Below are positions 8,943 to 15,784 of a DNA stretch of 64,000 nucleotides, in pieces. Within the stretch, counting starts at the first letter, position 1. Each line of letters starts with the position of its first letter. The notes beneath the pieces are model-generated. The model was not told the DNA's origin. It made no database searches and was given only the letters and a program-made list of their open reading frames with translations. The stretch lies in assembly GCA_964627455.1 (NCBI GenBank), contig CAZVKC010000017.1, positions 42,983 through 106,982 on the forward strand. Direction: 5' to 3'. The position numbers were made by a program, and so were the translations under genes. This DNA is from F-183 sp964627455 (GTDB taxonomy: Bacteria > Acidobacteriota > Terriglobia > Bryobacterales > Bryobacteraceae).

Positions 8943-9575
8943 ATGGATGTAGTGAGTCAGGACTCTTCAGAAGTACAACTCGCCAAACGCCTGCTATCTG
9001 GCGATGTCAGCGCCTTCGACCCGTTCGTCGAATCCATTCGCAGCAAACTCTTCCAGTATTCCTACATGACCTGCGGCCAGCGCGAAGACGCGGAAGAAGT
9101 CGCACAGGAAACCCTGCTGAAAGCCTTCCAGCAATTCGACCAGTTACGTGAACCCGAACACGTACGCACCTGGATTTTCCGCATCGCCCGCAACTTCTGC
9201 CTCATGAAACGCCGCAAGAGCGTTTTCGCGCCGAAGGAAGAAGTTTCGCTCGATGAGCTGAAGCCTTCTTTCAAAGATTCGGGCAATGGCGAACGCAAAC
9301 TGGAAATCGCCGACTGGTCGCATCTGCCGGAACAGCAGGTGATCGCCGGCGAACTCGCGCAGGTCCTGCGCGGCGCTATTCGCGGACTCCCCGATCTCTA
9401 CCAGTCCACGCTCCTGCTGCGCGACGTCGAAGGGCTGTCGACCCGCGAAACCGCCGAGGTCCTCGACATCAGCGAAGACCTCGTCAAGCAGCGCCTGCAT
9501 CGCGCACGCCTTGCCGTCCGGCAGCAGGTTGACCAGTATTTGCGAAGCCAAAAGAAAGAGGAAGTTGCAGCGTGA
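8943..9575 (+). CDS. ECF-type RNA polymerase sigma factor
   Basis: Sigma-70 family protein of about 210 residues from the ATG at 8943. In-frame ATGs at 8853 and 8910 exist, but they lie within the structured leader, and 8910 has its purine box too close. Region 2 includes SYMTCGQREDAEEVAQETLLKAFQ with the following WIFRIARNFCL core-binding/-10 helix. Region 4 is LPDLYQSTLLLRDVEGLSTRETAEVL with LVKQRLHRARLAVRQQV for -35 recognition. Its stop overlaps the GTG of the anti-sigma gene by 4 bases, the usual cassette arrangement. Target promoters are unknown; the long linker (about 110-150) is acidic and lysine-rich. Confidence 0.93.
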   Translation: MDVVSQDSSEVQLAKRLLSGDVSAFDPFVESIRSKLFQYSYMTCGQREDAEEVAQETLLKAFQQFDQLREPEHVRTWIFRIARNFCLMKRRKSVFAPKEEVSLDELKPSFKDSGNGERKLEIADWSHLPEQQVIAGELAQVLRGAIRGLPDLYQSTLLLRDVEGLSTRETAEVLDISEDLVKQRLHRARLAVRQQVDQYLRSQKKEEVAA

Positions 9576-9835
9576 GCGGTTTGAACACGGACTGCTCCGG
9601 CGTCTTCGCCCGGCTGTCTGAGTATCTCGACGGGGAACTGTCTCCCGAACTCTGCGAAAAGATGAAAGCGCATATCGAGGACTGCGCGCCTTGCATCGAG
9701 TTCGTCAACAGCCTGCAGAAAACCGTGGACCTCACGAAATCGCCCGCGATCAGGGACGCCGCGCCGTCACCGATTACTGAGGCATGCCGGAACGCGCTCC
9801 TCGAGGCCTACACCAAAGCCAAGACCGGCCAATGA
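9572..9835 (+). CDS. Zinc-finger anti-sigma factor, soluble type
   Basis: An 87-residue protein with a GTG start overlapping the sigma stop (GTGA). It has the anti-sigma zinc-binding signature H-x3-C-x2-C (HIEDCAPC) preceded by the LSEYLDGELSPELCEKMKAH helix, as in ZAS-domain proteins. No transmembrane segment is seen, so it is probably cytoplasmic and could respond to redox or metal through its thiols. Regulation of the adjacent sigma factor is inferred from position and family. Its own stop overlaps the start of the phosphodiesterase gene (ATGA). Confidence 0.88.
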   Translation: MSGLNTDCSGVFARLSEYLDGELSPELCEKMKAHIEDCAPCIEFVNSLQKTVDLTKSPAIRDAAPSPITEACRNALLEAYTKAKTGQ

Positions 9836-10812
9836 GCCGCGGCGGCAGCAGCGGCGGAATCCTCATCATCGGCCATCGCGGCGCCTGCGGATACCTGCCC
9901 GAACATACGCTCGAATCCTACCGGCGCGCCATCGACCTCGGCGCCGACTTCATCGAACCGGATCTCGTTTCAACTGCCGACGGTCACCTCATCGCCCGCC
10001 ACGAACCGCTGCTCGACGACACCACCGACGTCGCGCAACGCCCCGAATTTGCGGATCGCAAGACGACGCGCCTGCTCGATGGCATCCCCACGACCGGCTT
10101 CTACACTTGCGACTTCACGCTCGACGAGATCAAGACGCTACGCGCCGTGCAGGCTCGCGCGAACCGTTCGCACGAGTTCGACGGGATGTACGAGATCCCA
10201 ACGTTTGAAGAGATCCTTGCATTGGCGCGTGCACATCACGTCGGCGTCTATCCCGAAACCAAACATCCGTCGTTTCATTCCGCACTCGGTCTCGGCCTTG
10301 AAACGCCGCTGCTCGACGCGCTACGCCGCCACGGCTGGACCACGCGCGACGCGCCGGTCTTCATCCAGTCATTCGAGACAGGGAATCTGCGCGAACTGCG
10401 CCGCCGTACGCCCGTGCGGTTGGTGCAACTGATCGACGCGACCGCCGTGGGTTCCAATGGCGAACTCGTTTGGGAACCGCCCACCGACAAACCGTACAAT
10501 CACGCGATCACCGGAGATCCGCGCGGGTATCGCGAACTCGTGACGCCAGAAGGACTCACGTGGATCGCGACATACGCCGACGCCGTGGGTCCATGGAAAG
10601 CCTATTTGAAGGGATCGTTTATTGCAGACGCGCATCGCGCGGGACTCGCCGTCCACGCCTTCACGTACCGCAACGATGAACTGCCGGAGAGATTCGCGGG
10701 GGATCCGCTACGGGAATACGAAGAAGCGTTTCGCGCGGGCGTCGATGGTGTCTTTTCGGATTTCCCGGACACCGCCGCCGCCGCGCGCGAACGACATAAC
10801 AACCAGCTTTAA
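9832..10812 (+). CDS. Glycerophosphodiester phosphodiesterase
   Basis: GDPD TIM-barrel enzyme of 326 residues that hydrolyses glycerophosphodiesters to an alcohol and glycerol 3-phosphate. Start chosen at 9832, where ATGA overlaps the anti-sigma stop; an in-frame upstream ATG at 9784 lies inside that gene. The catalytic HRGA (IIGHRGACGYLPEHT) is followed by FIEPDLVSTADGHLIARHE, which carries the metal-binding E-x-D and second catalytic histidine. Later come VYPETKHPSFH and the C-terminal GVDGVFSDFPD. No signal peptide is seen, so it is likely cytoplasmic, closer to GlpQ/UgpQ in sequence. Coupling to the sigma/anti-sigma pair suggests membrane-lipid turnover under that regulon. Confidence 0.93.
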   Translation: MSRGGSSGGILIIGHRGACGYLPEHTLESYRRAIDLGADFIEPDLVSTADGHLIARHEPLLDDTTDVAQRPEFADRKTTRLLDGIPTTGFYTCDFTLDEIKTLRAVQARANRSHEFDGMYEIPTFEEILALARAHHVGVYPETKHPSFHSALGLGLETPLLDALRRHGWTTRDAPVFIQSFETGNLRELRRRTPVRLVQLIDATAVGSNGELVWEPPTDKPYNHAITGDPRGYRELVTPEGLTWIATYADAVGPWKAYLKGSFIADAHRAGLAVHAFTYRNDELPERFAGDPLREYEEAFRAGVDGVFSDFPDTAAAARERHNNQL

Positions 10813-12362
10813 CCGATGCGTTCCGCGATCGACTTCGGCTGAACAAACTGCAGCATGTAATCGGGACCGCCGGCTTTCGAATCCGTACCCGACATATTGA
10901 AACCACCGAACGGATGCGCGCCGACCATCGCGCCCGTACACTTGCGATTGATGTACAGGTTGCCGACGAAGAAGTGCTTCTTCGCCTTCTCGATCTTTTC
11001 GCGATTGTCGGTATAAACCGCGCCCGTCAATCCATATTCCGTCGCGTTCGCCATGGCCAGAGCTTCGTCGAACCCGTTGGCCTTGGTAACGGCAAGCACG
11101 GGTCCAAAGATCTCTTCCTGGAAGACGCGATGTTCCGGACGGACGTCCGCGATCACGGTCGGCTGGATGTAGTGTCCGTTGCCTTCCGCGGATCCGCCGC
11201 CAATCAGAATGCGCCCTTCCTTCGCGCCGATTTCGATGTACTCGAGAATCGACTTCTTCGCGCTGGCGCTGATCACCGGACCCTGATAGTTCTCGAACTT
11301 CTCCGAAATGCCCTGCGTGATCTTCGCCACGCGAGCCTTCAGTTTCTCGAGGAACTCATCGTAGATCGCAGCATCGACAATCGCGCGCGAACACGCCGAG
11401 CACTTCTGGCCCTGGTAGCCGAACGCTGACACGAACACGCCCTCGACGGCACGATCGACATCGGTCTCGCTGTCGACGACGATGGCGTCCTTGCCGCCCA
11501 TTTCCGCGACCACGCGCTTGATCCAGATCTGTCCCTTGCGGGGCTTCGCCGCGAGTTCGTTGATGCGCAGGCCGACATCGCGCGAACCCGTGAACGACAC
11601 AAAGCGGGTCTTCGGATGCTCGACCAGCAGATCGCCGATCACCGCGCCGCTGCCGGGCGCGAACGCAAAGCTCTTCAGCGGATATCCGGCTTCAATCAGC
11701 ACTTCGACGAACTTCGCCGCAATCGCCGGCGTTTCGCTAGAAGGTTTGATCACCACGGTGTTGCCCGCGGTGAGAGCCGCAACGGTCATGCCGGCGAGAA
11801 TCGCCAGCGGGAAGTTCCACGGCGGAATAATGATGCCCGCGCCAAGCGGCAGGTACACCAGTTCGCCTTTTTCGCCGGGCATCTGCACCAGCGGATCCGG
11901 CTTGGCGAGTTTCATCATCAAACGCGCGTAATACTCGCAGAAGTCCACGGCTTCGGCGACTTCCGGCTCGGCTTCCGGCCACGTCTTGCCGGCTTCCACC
12001 ACCAGCCACGCGTTGAACTCCATCTTCCGCTCGCGGATGATGGACGCCACCTTCATGGCGAGTCCCGCACGGTATTCCGGTGAAGTCTGGCTCCACTCGG
12101 CGAAGTATTCGTTCGCGGACTCGATTGCCTTGGCGGCGAGTTCCGCCGAGGCTTTCGAGAAGGTCCCGACGACTTCAGAAACATTCGAGGGATTCGTCGA
12201 AACCAGCTTGTCGGCGGTCTTCACACGCTCGCCGGCGATGATCAGATCATAATCACGCCCCAACTCGGCGCGGACCTTGGCCAGGGCCGCTGTCGCAGCG
12301 GCCTGGGCTTCGGGTTTTGAAAAATCGGTATAGGGTTCGTTGACGAACGGAGTCAATTGCAT
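10809..12362 (-). CDS. pruA: L-glutamate gamma-semialdehyde (1-pyrroline-5-carboxylate) dehydrogenase
   Basis: NAD-dependent aldehyde dehydrogenase of 517 residues, the size of stand-alone RocA/PruA enzymes, oxidising glutamate semialdehyde to glutamate in proline and arginine breakdown. Diagnostic pieces are FVNEPYTDF at the N-terminus, PPWNFPLAIL with NTVVIKPSS (cofactor site), FTGSRDVGLRI, the catalytic Glu in VVAEMGGKDAIVV and the catalytic Cys in FGYQGQKCSACSR. The C-terminal GAMVGAHPFGGFNMSGTDSK fits this subfamily. Its stop overlaps the phosphodiesterase stop in convergent orientation. The start directly abuts the YtxH gene stop. No proline dehydrogenase gene is adjacent. Confidence 0.95.
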   Translation of the reverse strand: MQLTPFVNEPYTDFSKPEAQAAATAALAKVRAELGRDYDLIIAGERVKTADKLVSTNPSNVSEVVGTFSKASAELAAKAIESANEYFAEWSQTSPEYRAGLAMKVASIIRERKMEFNAWLVVEAGKTWPEAEPEVAEAVDFCEYYARLMMKLAKPDPLVQMPGEKGELVYLPLGAGIIIPPWNFPLAILAGMTVAALTAGNTVVIKPSSETPAIAAKFVEVLIEAGYPLKSFAFAPGSGAVIGDLLVEHPKTRFVSFTGSRDVGLRINELAAKPRKGQIWIKRVVAEMGGKDAIVVDSETDVDRAVEGVFVSAFGYQGQKCSACSRAIVDAAIYDEFLEKLKARVAKITQGISEKFENYQGPVISASAKKSILEYIEIGAKEGRILIGGGSAEGNGHYIQPTVIADVRPEHRVFQEEIFGPVLAVTKANGFDEALAMANATEYGLTGAVYTDNREKIEKAKKHFFVGNLYINRKCTGAMVGAHPFGGFNMSGTDSKAGGPDYMLQFVQPKSIAERIG

Positions 12363-12650
12363 TTATGCCTCTTCGTTGAGTTCCGGATCGTCGATCAGCT
12401 TGCGTCCGCGCTCGAACATTTCGCTCGCGTCGTCGGCAAGTTGCCGGCCCTTCTCATACAATTCCTTGCCGATCTCGGCGATCTGCTGGCCGGATTCCGC
12501 AATCCGGTCGGCGCCTTTGCGCGCCGCGCCCTTGATCTGGCTCCGAGTCTCTTCCCCCGACTGCGGGGCGTACAACAGCGCGATGGTGGCGCCCAGCGCC
12601 GCACCGGCAAAAAACCACAGGGCATTGTCACTGCTGGATCTTCTAGCCAT
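12363..12650 (-). CDS. YtxH-domain small membrane protein
   Basis: A 95-residue protein. Start chosen at the ATG at 12650 (MARRSSSDNALW); the open frame extends upstream, but that part overlaps the opposite-strand methyltransferase. One N-terminal membrane segment (WFFAGAALGATIALLYAP) is followed by the P-x-S-G-E-E-T-R turn and a long charged amphipathic helix with K/E/A/D heptads, the standard YtxH/gas-vesicle GvpP-like layout. Family members are general-stress envelope proteins of unknown mechanism. Zero bases separate it from pruA, so they are likely co-transcribed. Confidence 0.85.
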   Translation of the reverse strand: MARRSSSDNALWFFAGAALGATIALLYAPQSGEETRSQIKGAARKGADRIAESGQQIAEIGKELYEKGRQLADDASEMFERGRKLIDDPELNEEA

Positions 12651-12728
12651 GATGTCTATGATTTCCCTTCTGTTTTCAATTGTAGCGACAGCGCCGATGG
12701 ACGCGGTTGTTACGATGAAATGAGTTAA

Positions 12729-13895
12729 ATGCACAGCGTCCGGATCAATCGCAAAGGCGCAGACAGGCGCAAGGCCGGCGGCCATCCCTGGATCTTCTCG
12801 AGCGACGTTTTGGACCGGGGCGGCGCGCAACCCGGCGACGCCGTTCGCGTGATCGACCCGCGCGGCGAACCTATCGGCGTCGCGCACTACAGTTCCACGT
12901 CACAGATCACGCTGCGAATGCTGTCGCCGGATGTCATCGACATCGACCGGCAGTTCTTCGTCTCGCGCCTGCATGCCGCCGCCGCACACCGCGCCCGTGT
13001 CGTATCTGGATCCGATGCTTATCGCCTCGCACATGGCGAAGGCGACCTGCTCCCAGGCCTCGTCATCGACCGTTACGGCGACTACTTCGTCATGCAGACG
13101 CTCAGCCAGGGAATGGATCGCGCCAAGCAGATGCTGGCTGAGATCCTCACGACAGAATTCGGATCCAAGGCCGTCATCGTGCGCAACGACGCGGCGGTGC
13201 GCAAGCATGAGTCGCTCGAAACCGAAGTCAGGGTCCTCTGTGGCGAAATGACTTCCGAACGGGTCTCGATGTCAATGAACGGCCTGCAACTCCATGCGGA
13301 TCTTCTTCACGGACAAAAGACCGGCGTCTTCCTCGACCAGCGTGACAATTACGCCGCAGCCGCCCGCTATGCGCACGGTAAGGCGCTGGATTGTTTCACC
13401 TGCACGGGCGGGTTCGCGCTGCACATGGCGAAAAGCTGCGAATCCGTGGAAGCAATCGACTCATCCGACGCCGCGCTCGAAACTGCTCGAACCAATGCAG
13501 CCGCAAACGGAATCGCCAATGTGCAGTGGAAATCGGCCGATGTGTTCGATGTGTTGTCTTCGTATTCGCGCAGCCGTGCCACGTTTCAGACCATCGTGCT
13601 CGATCCGCCGGCTTTCACCAAGTCGCGATCGGCGGTCGAAGGCGCGCTGCGCGGCTACAAGGACATCAACCTGCGCGCGCTGCGCCTGCTGGAACCCGGC
13701 GGGATCCTCGTCACCAATTCCTGCTCGCATCACATCAGCGAGGCGGATCTCCTCGGCGTGGTCGCAGAAGCCTCCATCGACGCCCGCAAGACCCTGCGCG
13801 TCCTGGAGCGGCGCACCCAATCCGCCGATCATCCGATTTTGCTCACGGTGCCGGAAACTCTGTATTTGAAGTGCCTGATCCTGCAGGTGGTGTGA
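12729..13895 (+). CDS. rlmI: Class I SAM-dependent rRNA large-subunit methyltransferase (RlmI-like)
   Basis: 388 residues with an N-terminal PUA domain (RKAGGHPWIFSSDV, GDAVRVIDPRGEPIGVAHYS) and a C-terminal Rossmann methyltransferase. The SAM motif is ALDCFTCTGGFALHMAKS, followed by VEAIDSSDAALETAR and the catalytic block TIVLDPPAFTKSRSAVEGA. This is the YccW/RlmI arrangement that makes 5-methylcytosine at 23S rRNA position 1962. The NSCSHH segment near the end fits the catalytic-cysteine loop. Alternative: a related m5C/m5U enzyme of the same COG1092 family. It is followed after 1 base by the metallophosphoesterase gene. Confidence 0.88.
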   Translation: MHSVRINRKGADRRKAGGHPWIFSSDVLDRGGAQPGDAVRVIDPRGEPIGVAHYSSTSQITLRMLSPDVIDIDRQFFVSRLHAAAAHRARVVSGSDAYRLAHGEGDLLPGLVIDRYGDYFVMQTLSQGMDRAKQMLAEILTTEFGSKAVIVRNDAAVRKHESLETEVRVLCGEMTSERVSMSMNGLQLHADLLHGQKTGVFLDQRDNYAAAARYAHGKALDCFTCTGGFALHMAKSCESVEAIDSSDAALETARTNAAANGIANVQWKSADVFDVLSSYSRSRATFQTIVLDPPAFTKSRSAVEGALRGYKDINLRALRLLEPGGILVTNSCSHHISEADLLGVVAEASIDARKTLRVLERRTQSADHPILLTVPETLYLKCLILQVV

Positions 13896-13896
13896 C

Positions 13897-15033
13897 GTGG
13901 AATTTCTCGCCCGCCACGTGCTCGAACTCCTCATGCTGACCCTCGCGGGACTGGTCCATGCGTACGCCGCGTGGCGTCTGCGCGAGCGCTTCGGCGCAGC
14001 GCTTGCGGCGCTCCTGCTGGGGCTCGCTCTCGGCGCACTCTGTTTCGGCCTGCTGCTCGACGCGGAACGCATCCATCGATATTTTCCGTCCTGGTTCTAC
14101 TCGACCTTTCGCGGCGTGTACCTCGCCTGGCTGATGATCGCGATCGGCGTCTTTGGCATCCACCTGCTCATTCGTACCGTGACGGGCCGCGCGCCCCAAA
14201 AGCACTCGCCCACGCGCCGCAAGCTTCTGCAAGCCAGCTACGCCGCGCCGGTGGCCGCGCTCGGCTACGGAACCTTCATCGAGCGCGAGCGGTTTCAAAT
14301 TCGCGAGGTCGACATCCCCATGCCGAAGCTGCCGCGCGAGTTGCATGGACTTCGCATCGTACAAATCACCGATGTTCACCTGGGAGATTTCCTCTCCGAA
14401 CGGGACTTCTCGCGTGTCATCGACATGGCGAACGATACGCGCGCGAATCTCGGAATCATGACCGGGGACCTCATCACTCGCCGCGGAGATCCGGTCGACG
14501 CCTGCATCCGCCAACTGGCCCGCATCAAAGCCGACGCCGGCGTCATCGGATGCCTGGGCAATCACGAAATCTACGCCGATGCGCAGGATTACGTTGCCGC
14601 ACAAGCAGCACGCGTTGGCATCGACTTTCTCCGCAAGCGTTCCAGGGCTTTCACCTTTAACGGCCGCCGGATCCACTTCGCCGGCGTGGACTATCAGGCA
14701 AGGCGATACGGCCCTTACCTGGTGGGCGCCGAAAAGCTCATTGTGCCCGGCGAAACCAACGTCCTGCTGTCTCACAACCCCGACGTGTTTCGCATCGCGC
14801 CGGAAAAAGGATTCGACCTCACGCTGGCCGGACACACGCACGGCGGGCAGATCGCCATCGAGTATCTCAACCCAACCCTCAACGCCGCCCGTTTTGCCAC
14901 TCCCTGGGTCGCGGGTTATTATCACGAACGGGGCGCATCACTGTATGTAAGCCGCGGAATCGGGACGATCGGCGTTCCGGCCCGCATCGGCGTGCCACCG
15001 GAAGTTACTCTCATACGCTTGTGCGCTACCTGA
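13897..15033 (+). CDS. Membrane-anchored metallophosphoesterase (YkuE/YaeI-like)
   Basis: 378 residues from a GTG, 1 base after the preceding stop. Three or four hydrophobic helices fill residues 1-105. Then comes a calcineurin-like phosphoesterase domain with all metal motifs: ITDVHLGD (D-x-H), MTGDLITRRGD (GD), CLGNHEIYAD (GNHE), LLSHNPD and LAGHTHGGQI (GHTH). The APVAALGYGTFIERERF linker resembles that of phosphoesterases encoded next to lipid A genes. The catalytic side cannot be decided from sequence; UDP-diacylglucosamine or other lipid phosphoester hydrolysis is possible. It overlaps the next phosphoesterase gene by 13 bases. Confidence 0.87.
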   Translation: MEFLARHVLELLMLTLAGLVHAYAAWRLRERFGAALAALLLGLALGALCFGLLLDAERIHRYFPSWFYSTFRGVYLAWLMIAIGVFGIHLLIRTVTGRAPQKHSPTRRKLLQASYAAPVAALGYGTFIERERFQIREVDIPMPKLPRELHGLRIVQITDVHLGDFLSERDFSRVIDMANDTRANLGIMTGDLITRRGDPVDACIRQLARIKADAGVIGCLGNHEIYADAQDYVAAQAARVGIDFLRKRSRAFTFNGRRIHFAGVDYQARRYGPYLVGAEKLIVPGETNVLLSHNPDVFRIAPEKGFDLTLAGHTHGGQIAIEYLNPTLNAARFATPWVAGYYHERGASLYVSRGIGTIGVPARIGVPPEVTLIRLCAT

Positions 15034-15761
15034 TTCTCAGCGACATCCACGCGAACCTCCAGGCTCTCGAAGCGGTCGTCGAACACGCCAAGGGAAACTA
15101 CAACCGCGTCCTCTGCTGCGGTGATCTCGTGGGCTACGGCGCCGATCCGAACGGCGTCGTCGAGTGGGTGCGCGAAAACGCCTATTCGGTGATCCGCGGC
15201 AATCACGACAAAGTCGCCATCGGGATCGACGACATGGAGGATTACAACCCTGCCGCGATCCTGTCCACCATGTGGACCCGCAAGACGCTTACCCCCGCGT
15301 CGCTCGAATACCTCAAAGCGTTGCCGCAGGGACCGATCGAAGTCGATGACTTCTCCATGGTCCACGGATCCCCGCGTCATGAGGACGAGTACATCGTCTC
15401 GGAATACGAAGCACTCGCCGCGCGCTCAGCGATTCGCACCCGCGTGACCTTCTTCGGGCACACCCATCTGCAGGGCGGCTTCTTCTTCCGCCGGAACTCC
15501 GTCCGCGAAATCGACCAGATTCCGCGCAACCGCACCGAGGCCACCGTCGCGGTGGACGAAAATAGCTGGTTCCTCATCAACCCCGGTAGCGTCGGGCAAC
15601 CTCGCGACAAGGACCCTCGCGCCGCCTACGCAATCTACTCTCAACCCGATCGCCTCGTCACCTACTATCGCGTCGAATACGACATCGAGAAAGCGCAGGC
15701 GCGGATCCTCGAAGCGAACCTCCCCGAACCACTCGCGTTACGCCTCAGCATCGGAAGTTAA
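15021..15761 (+). CDS. Soluble metallophosphoesterase, YfcE/ApaH-like fold
   Basis: 246 residues from a GTG inside the end of the preceding gene. Calcineurin-like motifs: LILSDIHANLQALEAV, CCGDLVGYGADPNGVVEWV, VIRGNHDKV, MVHGSPRHE and FFGHTHLQGG, then NPGSVGQPRD. This spacing is that of the small YfcE-related phosphodiesterases often annotated as serine/threonine phosphatases; the natural substrate is unknown. No signal or membrane segment, so it is cytoplasmic. The overlap with the membrane-bound paralogous-fold enzyme suggests translational coupling. Confidence 0.9.
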   Translation: MRYLILSDIHANLQALEAVVEHAKGNYNRVLCCGDLVGYGADPNGVVEWVRENAYSVIRGNHDKVAIGIDDMEDYNPAAILSTMWTRKTLTPASLEYLKALPQGPIEVDDFSMVHGSPRHEDEYIVSEYEALAARSAIRTRVTFFGHTHLQGGFFFRRNSVREIDQIPRNRTEATVAVDENSWFLINPGSVGQPRDKDPRAAYAIYSQPDRLVTYYRVEYDIEKAQARILEANLPEPLALRLSIGS

Positions 15762-15784
15762 AACAGAACGCTACCATTACGTTC

